From Arthrobacter sp. (GTDB lineage Bacteria > Actinomycetota > Actinomycetes > Actinomycetales > Micrococcaceae), in the NCBI GenBank assembly GCA_025464925.1, contig JAODMS010000216.1, positions 1-31,820 on the forward strand: a DNA stretch of 31,820 nt, in the 5' to 3' direction. Positions within the stretch are counted from its first letter, which is position 1. Each line of letters opens with the position of its first letter. The notes under the pieces are model-generated. The model saw only the letters and a program-made list of their open reading frames with translations, was not told the origin of the DNA and did not search any database. Positions 22,993 through 31,820 of this stretch are shown here, piece after piece. The position numbers and the translations under genes were made by a program.

Positions 22993-23440
22993 TCAGTTCC
23001 AATCCCGAGACTGCTTCTTCCGCGCAGGGCGGTCCAGGAGCCTGAAGAACCCAACCCTGAACCTAGTAAGACCATCCTGGATCTTCATCACGGCATCCGG
23101 CCACAGAACATCAGCGATCTTCAACGGCATGAATCCAGGCTTAGCGCGAAGTTGGCGCATTACCTCGGGTGAAAGCTTGGATTTAATAGAAGGCACGATT
23201 CTCCGTCGGTCGTTGTAACGGGCTGATGCCCGTCACAACCCAGTAAACCAGCACATACGTGGAAGCGTTGACGGTGGGGCCCGTGCGGCGTAGCCGCGGA
23301 TTGTTTCGCCCACTTGTCTCACATTGGCCAACAGGAGCGTGAATATCTGGAATTGATCCCAGGCGCGCGAGTTCTGGTCCGCTGGCACGAGGCGCAACAG
23401 GATGAATTCTCGATAGAGGCGAACAGCGTCGACCGTGTCT
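22993..23440 (-). pseudogene. Decayed hypothetical gene (two frame changes)
   Basis: A lower-GC stretch where coding-like text passes through three frames: LDTVDAVRLYREFILLRLVP, ADQNSRAWDQFQIFTLLLANVRQVGETI (about 23440-23290); STYVLVYWVVTGISPL (about 23270); then RIVPSIKSKLSPEVMRQL, KPGFMPLKIADVLWP, VKIQDGLTRF.. to TGA at 22993. Two single-base shifts would join them to about 135 residues. No family is recognised. The composition differs from the flanks, suggesting transfer. The strong hairpin at 23442-23495 lies at its 5' side. Confidence 0.35.
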
Positions 23441-23441
23441 A

Positions 23442-23495
23442 GTGTGCGGCGCGCCCGGGTGCGCCTCAAGGTGCACCTCTGGGCGCGCCGCACAC
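23442..23495. repeat. 54-nt near-perfect long hairpin
   Basis: Outer arms of 15 bp are perfect (GTGTGCGGCGCGCCC at 23442-23456 and its complement at 23481-23495). Inner arms GGTGCGCC (23458-23465) and GGTGCACC (23470-23477) pair fully with one G-U. The loop is TCAA, with 1 and 3 nt unpaired between the segments. Total 23 pairs. There is no T tract and no gene directly at either arm except the decayed frame on the minus strand. Confidence 0.9.
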
Positions 23496-24260
23496 CCGCA
23501 CCGATAGCCCTGCATGCGCTCCGTTGGAGACCTGCGGAATGTGCAAGCATGGCTATTGGCACAGCAGCCCGACCCTGTCGTCCCGTAAAACGGTCCCCAC
23601 CGCGGGGTGTTTCTGCCGTTCCCTAACCTACTTAAATCCCATCGATACAGACATCTTCGATTTCCCGTATACCCTGCCCGGAAAATTGTCCTGTGAAGGG
23701 GTCTTTTGCGCTCCAAGCCTTTCGAATCGAGGGACTACTGACGGTCAACCCGTCAGGGAAGTCCCCCTCTCCCTCCCACCAAGGGAACGTAGGTGCGGGC
23801 GGCAGGCCCCATAGGGTGCATCAGGTCAGCACCTGGGGTGGCGGGAGCGTCCCCGATGCCCCGGACTCGCAGGCGGCACCGGCCCGACCTGCGGCGTTCC
23901 GTTGGCGCTGCGTGGACCTCGATGCTCTGCAGCAGCGCATGACCACCTCGGGGAAAACTGCTCGAGGCGATGGCCGTGGACTGCCGCACCGTTATCCCTC
24001 TCCCCGCCACCAAGGACCGGGAACTGGCAAAGACCTGATCCGAAGAGATGCCCGCAGCCGGTATTAAGGGCCTGGTCATCATTCCCTGTTGAATGAGCGT
24101 GTTGATGCGGGTCCAAAGTCCAGCACATCGCGCCCATGCTGGAGTCATTGACACTCCTCCCTGGCAAGCGTGTACTTGAACCGGCTTCTGCTTGAACAGA
24201 AGCCAAGCCATGGAGCGGCCTGACCCTTCCGTGAGGCCGCCAATAGACGGAGGTCGAAAA
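23496..24260. other. No clear gene
   Basis: Long overlapping frames on both strands with Pro/Arg-rich composition and no recognised motif. A short hairpin (GGCTTCTG / CAGAAGCC, 24183-24204) lies about 57 bp before the SnoaL-like gene and could be a leader element. Confidence 0.4.
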
Positions 24261-24698
24261 ATGGGACAGGCACGCGATGTAATGGACCGCTTAACCACTG
24301 CCGTGATGGCGAGAGATAAAGAGGCGCAGGCAGCGTGTTACGCAGCTGATGCGGTGGCTTTCACCCCCAGAGAGGGCGAGCTTGTCGGGCCGGAAGCAAT
24401 CAGCAACTACCTGTCGCAATTGGGGGAAGCGTTCCCGGACATCAGCTACGAGTATGCGCAGAAGTATGAGGCTGGAAATGTGGCGATCGATGAGGGCTTT
24501 GTTGTCGGAACGAACACAGGACCGCTGCCCCTGCCATCTGGCGAAAGCCTACCTCCCACGGGCAAAAGCATCAGGCTGAGAAGTTGCGACATCGCCCACG
24601 TCGAAGGGGGCCTAATCACAACTCACCACTTCTACTATGACCAGATGGAGTTCCTGGGACAACTCGGCCTGCTCCCTGAATCCCTGTCCAAGCCCTGA
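24261..24698 (+). CDS. SnoaL-like (NTF2-fold) protein, ester-cyclase type
   Basis: 145 aa from ATG 24261, GGAGG 7 nt upstream. NTF2-like cone: MDRLTTAVMARDKEAQAACYAADAVAFTPREGELVGPEAISNYL, FPDISYEYAQKYE, and the end HVEGGLITTHHFYYDQMEFLGQLGLL. These follow SnoaL-like polyketide cyclase / ester-cyclase proteins, where a small pocket catalyses cyclisation or hydrolysis; stand-alone copies often have unknown substrate. There is no operon partner; the DinB-like fragment follows 79 bp on. Confidence 0.8.
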   Translation: MGQARDVMDRLTTAVMARDKEAQAACYAADAVAFTPREGELVGPEAISNYLSQLGEAFPDISYEYAQKYEAGNVAIDEGFVVGTNTGPLPLPSGESLPPTGKSIRLRSCDIAHVEGGLITTHHFYYDQMEFLGQLGLLPESLSKP

Positions 24699-24777
24699 GC
24701 CTGAGGGGCAGACCTTGTCCGTGTCCGCCGGCGGTTGCCAGCTGCTTAGCGCCGTTCGGGATTGGGCCTGCCCGCAT

Positions 24778-25128
24778 ATGGAGATCCTGCGGACCACCGC
24801 GCCCAGGCCTGACGAGCTCACGGGCGGCGTGTCGCAGCGGCGTCTCTCGACGGTGATGGACTACGGATGGTCGGTGAACGACCAGCTGGCGCATCTGCGG
24901 GCCTGTCACGACACCCTTGGCGGCAACATGCTGCAGATCGTGCGAGAGGATCACCCGGTGTGGAAAGTGAGTGGGGTCAGCCTGTTCGGCGCCGGTGTCG
25001 GATTGGGTGTGTGGGTCGAGGGCCGTCGCAGAACCGCGCGTCGCCGGGGGATCTCGAACCTGCTACACAGGTTGCAGTTCGCCGAGCTTCGCTACCGGTT
25101 CAGCTATTGGGGCCCGCTTCGGCGCTAG
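24778..25128 (+). pseudogene. DinB/DUF664-like fragment
   Basis: From ATG 24778: EILRTTAPRPDELTGGVS and GWSVNDQLAHLRACHDTLGGNMLQIVREDHP. The W-S-x-N-D-x-L-A-H-L-R-A-C pattern is the first half of DinB-fold proteins (the His of the metal site is in AHLRACHD). After HPVWKVS the expected text (N-P-R-T-W..) is lost and the frame goes Arg/Gly-rich. It is truncated or frameshifted. It converges on the nitrilase gene by 4 bp. Confidence 0.6.
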
Positions 25129-26087
25129 TTCCCAAGCGGAGGTCGAGTCCGCGGCCAAAATGCTGGGCCTTCCGAAGCGTGGCTGGTTGGGGCCGGTGGG
25201 TAGAGGACGTCTTCACGACTGTAGTGCCCCACGACGTCGAAAATTCGCTTCGCGGTCATGCAGCGACCTAGGTCGACGTCTGCGACAACGATCCCTTCCT
25301 GATCATATAGAGGACCTGCTATGGCACGGCCATGTTCTGGCTCGAAGATCGCCGCTCCACCTCGTCCGAGCGCCTGACCATCGTCTGGCAACTGAACCGG
25401 GAAGTCATCGGGAAACGCGGAGCGAGGGATGTATTGAGGGGCCGAGACCACGAACGCGCCGGATTCGATCGCTATGTGACTCATCGTGGAGATCCAGCCG
25501 TCAGAGTCATCGGCCGTCGGGGCCGTCCAGACCTGCACGCCTTGCCGATAGATCTCATATCGAGCGAGAGGCATGCGGTTCTCCCAACAGATGAGGCCGC
25601 CAACCCTCCCGACTGGAGTCTCGATGACATTCAGGTCCTGTCCGTAACCGACGCCGTGGAAAAGGCGTTCGTGCATCGTGGGCATCAACTTGCGATGTTT
25701 CCAGAGCAAACCCTCAGGACCAAGCAAGATCATTGTGTTGTAGAGACTTCCGGGCCTAGCGGATTCCCGTTCGTTCACTCCAAGCACGCAGTAGATGTTG
25801 TGCTCGGCACATGCCTTGATGAAACGGTCGATTTGGGGGCCGGGGACGTCGACAGAGTTGGCCCAGAGACGGGTCCACATCTCATCAAATCCGTCGACCC
25901 GGGCCGCTGCGCAGGCCCATACCCCTGACGGGTACAGGGGGATGAACGTTTCAGGGAAAACCGCGAGTTTCACGCCCTCGCCCGCTGCCTCGCCCAGGAG
26001 ATGAAGCGCCTTTAACACCGTTGCCTCCGCATCGAGGATTACCGGGGTGGCCTGAATTGCAGCGATGCGCACAGTTCCTGTGGACAT
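25125..26087 (-). CDS. Nitrilase-superfamily carbon-nitrogen hydrolase (nitrilase)
   Basis: 320 aa from ATG 26087. The catalytic triad is complete: Glu in VFPETFIPLYP (~47), Lys in WKHRKLMPTMHERL (~130), Cys in GGLICWENRMPLAR (~164). The sequence matches plant/bacterial nitrilases that hydrolyse R-CN to R-COOH and ammonia, in the cytosol, usually as spiral oligomers. GNERES and the long C-terminal tail (HYSREDVLYPPAP) are also typical of this branch. It is the best-preserved enzyme of this area. There is no operon partner; the upstream DUF72 fragment is on the same strand. Confidence 0.92.
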   Translation of the reverse strand: MSTGTVRIAAIQATPVILDAEATVLKALHLLGEAAGEGVKLAVFPETFIPLYPSGVWACAAARVDGFDEMWTRLWANSVDVPGPQIDRFIKACAEHNIYCVLGVNERESARPGSLYNTMILLGPEGLLWKHRKLMPTMHERLFHGVGYGQDLNVIETPVGRVGGLICWENRMPLARYEIYRQGVQVWTAPTADDSDGWISTMSHIAIESGAFVVSAPQYIPRSAFPDDFPVQLPDDGQALGRGGAAIFEPEHGRAIAGPLYDQEGIVVADVDLGRCMTAKRIFDVVGHYSREDVLYPPAPTSHASEGPAFWPRTRPPLGN

Positions 26088-26142
26088 AACGCAACGTTGG
26101 CATGCAATCCAGCGCCTGGTCAACACTGCAGCGTTTCATTGG

Positions 26143-26330
26143 TCAGCAAGCCGGCTTAGGGCCTTCGAGTACCTCCAGGCCGCTGGCGCATAAAAGCTCC
26201 GATAGCTCGGTCGCGTTCGTGGTGGCGAAATCGCGATAGCAATTGTTCATCAGGATGTGGGTCCTGTCTGCTTCCTTGTAGAGCTTCGTGACGCGCGGAA
26301 CCCATTGCCCGAGATCCTCGGAGCGTCCTC
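26143..26330 (-). pseudogene. DUF72 (YecE-like) C-terminal fragment
   Basis: The minus-strand frame ending at 26143 reads DLGQWVPRVTKLYKEADRTHILMNNCYRDFATTNATELSELL. The L-M-N-N-C-Y-R-D-x-A-x-x-N-A motif is the C-terminal end of DUF72 proteins of about 250 aa. The 5' two thirds are missing, and upstream of ~26330 it becomes Arg/Gly-rich. Confidence 0.8.
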
Positions 26331-26406
26331 TATTACGGCGACCGGATGGCGCGCCACGAGCGCAGCCACCTCGGCACATCGCGCGCATCCTGAAGGAGCT
26401 CGCAGG

Positions 26407-26880
26407 CTAGCTGGGGTTGGACCAGCTTTGCAGCTCGACGAGGTTGCCCTCCGGATCGCTCACGTAGCACCACGTGACCCGCCGCCCGTCGGCCGTCTGG
26501 AGCGTCACGATCTCGCCGACGTCCGCCCCGCCGTTTTCGCGGACGGCTTCCCGGGCAGCGTTGACGTCGTCGACCACGAAGGCGATGTGGCCCCAGCCGG
26601 TGCGATTGGCAGCCGGCGTACCGCCCGCCACGTTTTCGCCGTACGTGTAGATCTCAAGCGTCGGCCCGGTGTCACCGTGGCCGGGCAGTCGCATGTGGAC
26701 GCCGCGCAGGGTCGCCCCGGGCACGGCCGTGCCCCGCTCCAGATCGGAACCGCCATAATCGCGCTCGGGCGGGACGAGCTCGCAGCCGAAGACACGCCCA
26801 TAGAATTCGGCGAGGCGTCGCCAATCGGTGGCAATCACGTTGACGTGGCCGAACCGGGCGCCGTGGGGAGCCTGCGTCAT
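26407..26880 (-). CDS. VOC-superfamily (glyoxalase-like) protein
   Basis: 157 aa from ATG 26880. Start ARFGHVNVIATDWRRLAEFYGRVFGCE, mid TGWGHIAFVVDDVNAAREAVRENGG, end GRRVTWCYVSDPEGNLVELQSWS. The H-V-N and H-I-A-F strands plus DPEGNLVEL give the classical metal-binding VOC pattern (His, His, Glu). Cytosolic; substrate unknown, possibly dioxygenase- or lactoylglutathione-lyase-like. It is the second VOC gene in the window and clearly distinct from 20239-20616. Confidence 0.9.
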   Translation of the reverse strand: MTQAPHGARFGHVNVIATDWRRLAEFYGRVFGCELVPPERDYGGSDLERGTAVPGATLRGVHMRLPGHGDTGPTLEIYTYGENVAGGTPAANRTGWGHIAFVVDDVNAAREAVRENGGADVGEIVTLQTADGRRVTWCYVSDPEGNLVELQSWSNPS

Positions 26881-26890
26881 GACCTCGATG

Positions 26891-27175
26891 CTAGTACCTT
26901 ACGCAACCCCCGCGGCATCGGCCCGGCACGCCGCGCAGCCAGGACCAGCTGTCAGCGCCGTCGAGGTAGAGGAGGACGGCCAGCACGCGCCGGTTGACGT
27001 CCGGATCGTCCTCCAGACCGAGCTTGCCGAAGATGGTGCCGCTCATCCCCTCCAACGTCTTGGTCGTGATCCCCAGTCGCTGGGCGATCGCCCGATTCGA
27101 ATGGCCCTCCGCGATCCACCCGAGCGCCTGACCCTCGCGCTCCCGTCGGGCATGTCCCGCGGGTGGGTACCGTTC
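26891..27175 (-). pseudogene. LuxR-type response-regulator HTH, C-terminal fragment
   Basis: The frame on the minus strand reads ARREREGQALGWIAEGHSNRAIAQRLGITTKTLE, GTIFGKLGLEDDPDVNRRVLAVLLYLD and ends at TAG 26891-26893. This is the LuxR/NarL DNA-binding domain, with A-E-G-H-S-N-x-x-I-A as the recognition region. The usual L-T-P-R-E-R-E-V start reads A-R-R-E-R-E-G. The receiver or GAF part is missing, so it is a remnant. Confidence 0.7.
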
Positions 27176-27211
27176 GGGCCGTCTTAATGGGCTTCGATCA
27201 GGTTGCCATAG

Positions 27212-27328
27212 TCAGACGGTGACTTCCGTTGCCGTGGCCGAGATTCCCCGGTTGGAATAGTCGATTCCCAAGGCATCGCGGTAAATCAGGGCGGTGAGAC
27301 CCTTCAACGGGGTGGGGTTTTCGTTCAT
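27212..27328 (-). CDS. Short ORF like a truncated plasmid-type protein
   Basis: 38 aa from ATG 27328, with AGGGGAA 6 nt upstream: PTPLKGLTALIYRDALGIDYSNRGISATATEVTV. I recall similar text as the start of a longer actinobacterial (often plasmid) protein of unknown function; here it stops early. It is only 75 bp after a decayed gene of similar origin on the same strand. Confidence 0.4.
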   Translation of the reverse strand: MNENPTPLKGLTALIYRDALGIDYSNRGISATATEVTV

Positions 27329-27359
27329 GGTCGTTCCCCTGTCTGCGGGTGCGGGTGCC

Positions 27360-27390
27360 GGTGCGGCCCATGGGTGCCATGGGCCGCACC
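27360..27390 (-). terminator. Hairpin between two plasmid-type ORFs
   Basis: 13-bp perfect stem (GGTGCGGCCCATG / CATGGGCCGCACC) with a 5-nt loop, 13 bp after the end of the decayed gene at 27403. A strong intrinsic structure. Confidence 0.65.
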
Positions 27391-27402
27391 GCACAGGGGT
27401 GG

Positions 27403-27822
27403 CTAGTCTGCGAAGACGGAATGCGGTTCGCGGTAGCGGCCGGGCAGTTCGGCGGCGGCCATAGGCAGATCGAGCGGGCCGTGGGCCTGCCCGTGCATTC
27501 AGTAGAAAAAGGCGTGTTCGGTGATCACTTCCCACTGCGCCCGCTGGTGCGGTAGTAGGTGGTCTTCACGTCCCCCTCGCAGTAGGTGGCGACGCCGGTC
27601 AGGTTCCCGATCCGGTCCGCGGTCCGGATCCCGGCGACCATGACGTAGGGCCAGCTGCCGAGGTCCCGGCCGTCACAGCCCCAGTTGGGATCACGGCCCA
27701 GCCGTGTTCGCCGATCAGTTCCATCCAGTCGTAGCCGTCGTTCATGTGGTAATCCCCCAGCACGGGGCATCGAGGATCACCTCGCCGGTGTCCTTGGTGG
27801 TCGCGGTAGCGATTGCGTTCAT
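27403..27822 (-). pseudogene. Decayed plasmid-type hypothetical gene
   Basis: ATG 27822, AAGGAA 8 nt upstream. Frame pieces read NAIATATTKDTGEVILDAPCWG, MNDGYDWMELIGEHGWAVI, NWGCDGRDLGSWPYVMVAGIRTADRIG, GVATYCEGDVKTTYYRTSG, QWEVITEHAFFY and GQAHGPLDLPMAAAELPGRY..REPHSVFAD. At least three single-base shifts (near 27770, 27690, 27535) and an in-frame TGA after HAFFY break it. The reassembled ~135-residue protein is of a type I recall from actinobacterial plasmids, function unknown. Confidence 0.6.
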
Positions 27823-27949
27823 GGTGTTGTTCCTTCTTGTCCGAGAAGTTGGGTGGGCGGGGCGGCCGGGATGACCGGCCAGCGTCCCCTCTCCGTTACT
27901 GTTTTCTGAACCCCCCAGTTTCTGGTGCAGGATTGGGGTGTGTTGGCCT

Positions 27950-29132
27950 GTTGGTCCCGGCACGGTTGCCCCTCCCTGTCACTGATGATCCACGGGATGA
28001 AGCAACCGGGACCGGCAGGTGCCGGAGAGACCGCTGGACCAGTCCCTGCCGAACGATGAGGGCCGGTTGTGCCTGATTCTGCAGGAGCTCAAGTCCCACG
28101 GGCAGATCCTGTTGGTCGTGGACCAGCCCGCCACCATCGGGGTGCTGCCGGTTGCCGTGGCGCAGGCCGCCGGCGTTATCGTCGGTTATCTTTTGGGTCT
28201 GTCGAGGCGCCGGATCGCGGACCTCCATCCAGGTGAGGCGAAAACCGATGCCAGGGACGCGTTCATCATCGCCGAAGCGGCCCGGACCATGCCACACACA
28301 CTGCGCGCGGTCCAGGTCGCCGAGGAGGAACAGGCCGAACTCTCGATGCTGTGCGGATTCGGCGAAGACCTCGACCAGCAGGCGACCGCGGTCTCGAACC
28401 GGATCCGCGGCCTGCTCACCCAGATCCACCCGGCCCTCGAAAGGGTGCTCGGCCCGCGTCTGCACCACCCGGCAGTGCTGAACCTGATCCGCACCTGGCC
28501 CACCCCCGAAGCTCTCCGGAAGGCCGGGCAAAAACGCATCGCCGCGAGGCTGCGGAAGCTGGCACCGAAGATGTTCAACCGCCTCTCCTAACAGATCATG
28601 AGGGCCCTGGATGAGCAGCACGTCGTGGTCGTCGGAACCAGTGCCGCCGGAATCGTCCTGCCTGAGTTGGCGTGCATGCTGGCCGGTATCCATGAGGCCA
28701 GGGCGAAGGTCCTGACCCGGGTAGAGACCCTTGTGGAGGCCCACCCTCTTCACCGCGTCCTGACATCCATGCCGGTGGTCGGCGTCAGGACAGCCGCACG
28801 GATCCTCACCGACGTCGTCGGCAAAGACTTCCCCACCGCCGGCCGCCTCGCCTCCTATGCCGGCCTGGCCCCCGTCACCTGGCGCTCAAGTTCCTCCATC
28901 CGCGGCGACCACTCCTCGCGCAGAGGTAATAAGGCACTCAAAGGCGTCCTTTCCTCTCCGTCTTCGCCTCACTCAAGGACCGATCTGCCGGGCCTACTAC
29001 GACCGCAAACGTTCCGAAGGCAAACGCCACAACCAGGCCCTCGTGGCACTGGCCCGAAGACGCTGCGATACCCTCTACGCCATGCTCAGAGACGGCACCC
29101 TCTACGTCCCTCGCGCCGCTGCGGCAGCCTGA
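27950..29132 (+). mobile_element. IS110-family (IS117-like) insertion sequence, transposase broken
   Basis: A transposase-like frame from about 28019: LPNDEGRLCLIL, ILLVVDQPATIGVLPVAVAQ, SRRRIADLHPGEAKTDARDAFIIAEAARTMPHTLR, QATAVSNRIRGLLTQIHPALERVLG, then, after a TAA at 28589, GIHEARAKVLTRVETLVEAHPLHRVLTSMPVVGVRTAARIL, FPTAGRLASYAGLAPVTWRSSSS. Two more one-base shifts near 28950-28985 put the end AYYDRKRSEGKRHNQALVALARRRCDTLYAML in another frame. The catalytic N-terminal part (GVDVGK) is missing. At least three lesions plus a lost 5' end: inactive. Confidence 0.85.
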
Positions 29133-29284
29133 CTGAGCTGGAGCGGCTTGCTCGTTCGCACACCGCGCCGGCTCGGGAGGTGCGCCAGGCCAAGGCGTTG
29201 TTGTGGGCCGCCGCGGAGGGAACCGCTGCGGCGGGGCGCAAGAGCCGCGAACCAGGGCTGCGTGATGCGGCCGGCTCGGGCTAG
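29126..29284 (+). pseudogene. IS630-like transposase N-terminal scrap
   Basis: The frame reads SLTELERLARSHTAPAREVRQAKALLWAAAEG, the start of IS630-type transposases (L-x-x-x-E-R-x-x-L-E-x-L-x-R-S-x-T-A-P-A). After AAEG it is not conserved. No DDE part is present. Confidence 0.55.
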
Positions 29285-29296
29285 CAAGCCCGATGG

Positions 29297-29845
<549 letters not shown>

Positions 29846-30079
29846 TTCGCAAGAGTACCGCCTATGGGGTACACCGGCGATGTGTCGCTTAAATAGTGAT
29901 CTGTCGTAGTGTGCGTGGGATGGTGGCTGCGGCTGGGGCTTTGGAGATGACGGGCGGACAGCTCCACATCGACGGACTTTCCGTTTGAGGAAATACGGCG
30001 ACGAAAAGGGGACTGCTGAAGGTTTGCTTGACACTTTGCCTGTGAGGATTTGATCCTTGCGGGTGGAAGGATGTTCATC

Positions 30080-30367
30080 ATGCCCAAAGCCTTTTCCGAA
30101 GAGTTCCGCCGCGATGTGGTCGCGGTCGCCCGTAAGGGCGAAGCGTCCCTCGCGCAGATCGCCAAGGACTTCGGTGTCTCACCGGCTGCCCTTCATCGCT
30201 GGATGAAGATCGCCGACAGAGAAGACGGCATGAAGTCCGGCGCCGTGTCCGATGACGCGGCAAAGCTGCGGGAGGCCAATAAACGCATCCGGCTCCTGGA
30301 GCAGGAAGCGGAAGTTATGCGCCGTGCCGTGGCCTACCTGTCCCGGGACATCAATCCAAAAAAATGA
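30080..30367 (+). CDS. IS3 transposase OrfA (DNA-binding)
   Basis: 95 aa from ATG 30080. HTH at 5-35: FSEEFRRDVVAVARKGEASLAQIAKDFGVSPAALHRWMK, then a leucine-rich coiled segment (AAKLREANKRIRLLEQEAEVMRRAVAYL). It ends at TGA 30365-30367 within the A-rich overlap with orfB. An earlier start at 30050 adds 10 residues. Confidence 0.9.
   Translation: MPKAFSEEFRRDVVAVARKGEASLAQIAKDFGVSPAALHRWMKIADREDGMKSGAVSDDAAKLREANKRIRLLEQEAEVMRRAVAYLSRDINPKK
30358..30364 (+). promoter_or_regulatory. A7 slippery site for programmed -1 frameshifting
   Basis: Seven A residues precede the orfA stop in the codon layout A-AAA-AAA-TGA, with the orfB ATG at 30364. This is the usual IS3 arrangement for making the OrfAB fusion transposase. 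Confidence 0.75.
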
Positions 30368-31241
30368 TGTACCCGCTGGTCCGCGAGCTGGCTGCCAGGG
30401 ACGCCCCCATCAGGGTTCCTGTGGCGGTGGCCTGCCGGGTACTGAATTTCTCCAGACAGGCCTATTACCAGTGGGCCGCCAACCCTGTCCCGGCCCGGGA
30501 CTGGGAAGAAGCGCACCTGATCAACGCCGCCATCGATCACCACCGCGAGGATCCTGCTTTCGGATACCGGTTCATTGCCGATGAGATCAGCGCCGGTGCC
30601 GGTCCGGCGGCCAGTGAACGCCGGATCTGGCGGCTGTGTTCGGAGAACGGCATCCTGTCCGTAATCCACCGGCGGCGCCGGTCCGGGATCAAGGCCGGCC
30701 CGCCGGTCCACGATGACCTCGTTGAGCGGGACTTCAGCGCGACGGCGCCGAACCGGAAATGGCTCACGGACATCACCGAGCACCACACCGGGGAGGGCAA
30801 GCTGTACCTGTGCGCGATCAAGGACCTGCATTCGAACCGGATCATCGGATATTCCATGGACGGGCGGATGAAAGCGTCCCTGGCCGTTGCTGCCTTGGAC
30901 CACGCCGTGGCCCTGAGGCGCCCGTCGGGACGGTGGTCTACTCGGACCGCGGTGCCCAGTTCAGATCCAGGAAGTTCGTTCTGGCCCTGAACATCTACGG
31001 CCTGAGCGGATCGATGGGAAGAGTGGGGGCCTGCGGGGACAATGCCGCGATGGAATCGTTCTTTTCCCTGCTGCAAAAGAACGTCCTGAACCGGAAGCGA
31101 TGGGAAACCCGGACCGAACTCAGGCTCGCCATTACGACCTGGATCGAGCGCAGCTACCACCGAATACGCCGTCAACGCGCCCTCGGACGGCTGACAGCCA
31201 TCGAGTTGGAGACAAAAAAAAACGCGGCCTCAGCCGCGTAG
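30364..31241 (+). pseudogene. IS3 transposase OrfB, frameshifted
   Basis: Starts at ATG 30364, overlapping orfA. The first part reads DAPIRVPVAVACRVLNFSRQAYYQW, DPAFGYRFIADE, and the first catalytic Asp in KWLTDITEHHTGEGKLYLCAI. Near 30915 the frame changes; the second part continues GTVVYSDRGAQFRSRKF (second Asp), MESFFSLLQKNVLNRKRW (Glu) and YHRIRRQRALGRLTAIELE to TAG 31239-31241. So D, D and E are all there but split by one base. Confidence 0.85.
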
Positions 31242-31284
31242 AAAACCACCAACCCCAGCTGTCAACTAAACCTTCAGCAGTCCC

Positions 31285-31536
31285 TCCCACAAGTCCGGCG
31301 ACAATGACCAGTCACGGCTGTAACTTTTGGGACGCCGCTGTCATTCTCCTAAGTCGTCTGCACGAAATGTCCAGAGTCGTCTGCGCGGCCACTACATGTC
31401 CGCGAGGGGAACCTGCCTGGGGACGGACCCTGTGACCGGAGATCGACCTCACGATCGGCCTAGTCAGCTGCTCCACGGTTGGGGGTATGCGGCGGGCGGC
31501 ACGGTCTTGCGCCGGCGCTGACCGGGCCCCGGGTCG
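31285..31536. other. Intergenic, no gene seen
   Basis: No coding support. A short direct repeat AGTCGTCTGC occurs at about 31353 and 31375, flanking AT-poor sequence. Confidence 0.4.
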
Positions 31537-31820
31537 TCAGCCCACGCGGATGCCATTGTCAGCGAGGAACTCGCGGGCACGGCCTATCTGGCGGTCGGTG
31601 GAGAAGGCGTACCACTGTTCGCTGAGGTTCTCGCTGTAGACGAGCTCTCGGAACCGGCTGAAGGCGCCTTTGCCCCCGATCGCCCGCTCCAGCCGCTCTC
31701 GGAGGGCCTCATCGTGCTGCCGCTCGGCGGAGGCCTCCATGTCCTGCCAGCCGTCCCGCGAACCGGTGCGGTTGAGCCGAAGCCAGCGGTCCGGTTCCTC
31801 CTCCACGTCGGTGGCGGCGT
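31537..31820 (-). CDS. UPF0158-family protein, C-terminal part (partial at window end)
   Basis: The frame is open to the window edge; stop TGA at 31537-31539. It reads DRWLRLNRTGSRDGWQDMEASAERQHDEALRERLERAIGGKGAFSRFRELV, LSEQWYAFSTDRQIGRAREFLADNGIRVG. The R-D-x-x-D-M..L-x-x-A-I-x-G-K-G-A-F-x-R-F and W-x-x-F-x-x-x-R pattern is typical of UPF0158 proteins, function unknown. The 5' end lies beyond 31820. Confidence 0.75.
   Translation of the reverse strand, partial: AATDVEEEPDRWLRLNRTGSRDGWQDMEASAERQHDEALRERLERAIGGKGAFSRFRELVYSENLSEQWYAFSTDRQIGRAREFLADNGIRVG

Larger units (their letters stand above)
30009..31284 (+). mobile_element. IS3-family insertion sequence, nearly complete, one frameshift in orfB
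   Basis: 1276 bp between imperfect inverted repeats: left end GGGACTGCTGAAGGTTTGCT and right end (complement) GGGACTGCTGAAGGTTTAGT, 23 of 25 matching. orfA and orfB overlap. I did not see a clear target duplication. The DDE acidic residues are present across two frames. Confidence 0.85.

Noticed and set aside
23183..23716. A 177-codon minus-strand frame
   Set aside because: Arg/Pro/Gly-rich and crosses the long hairpin; only its last 25 codons look protein-like, and these belong to the decayed gene.

Overview
The window is high-GC actinobacterial DNA, most like a Micrococcaceae genome or plasmid (Arthrobacter/Pseudarthrobacter type). This is inferred from codon use, mycothiol-type ArsC enzymes, leaderless-looking regulators and the plasmid-style mix of resistance genes, insertion sequences and decaying gene ends. 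The exact taxon and replicon cannot be proved from sequence alone.

Left part (1-7.3 kb): an arsenic-resistance island. On the minus strand, a promoter with an ArsR-type inverted repeat (about 4938-4990) drives arsC - trxB - an 18-residue Cys-rich mini-ORF - arsO-like flavoprotein - arsC - a second, CX5K-type arsC - a truncated MFS transporter. Next to it are an ArsR-ArsC fusion regulator/reductase and, divergently, an AqpS-like aquaporin, then a stand-alone ArsR with N-terminal Cys15-Cys16 and an internally deleted ArsN-type acetyltransferase. There are four LMW-phosphatase-type arsenate reductase domains but no ArsB/Acr3 pump in view. Arsenite would therefore leave through the aquaporin or an unseen pump. 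The arsO and following arsC frames are continuous except for one TAA.

Middle (7.3-15.6 kb): a TetR-controlled oxidation module: a TetR repressor with clear CATAC-N3-GTATG operators, a self-sufficient CYP102-type P450-reductase fusion of 1073 aa, and a zinc alcohol dehydrogenase now broken by a frameshift and deletions. The P450 promoter, leader and first 11 codons also occur, diverged, about 3.5 kb upstream, fused to an unrelated membrane/ACT-like ORF. Between the two copies lie colliding fragments of a GNAT enzyme and a UmuC-type polymerase.

Right part (15.6-31.8 kb): an accessory region with single intact genes: aminoglycoside-phosphotransferase-like kinase, SDR, lipoprotein, VOC proteins, DUF2975, GPP34, SnoaL-like, nitrilase, DHFR-like and UPF0158. 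These are scattered among many gene remnants (EEP nuclease, DinB, DUF72, LuxR, a plasmid protein family) and IS relics (an IS3 piece disrupting a gene, a multiply mutated IS110, an IS630 scrap, and a nearly complete IS3 element with one frameshift). A 54-nt near-perfect hairpin at 23442-23495 stands in a gene-poor stretch. No tRNA, rRNA or CRISPR array was seen.
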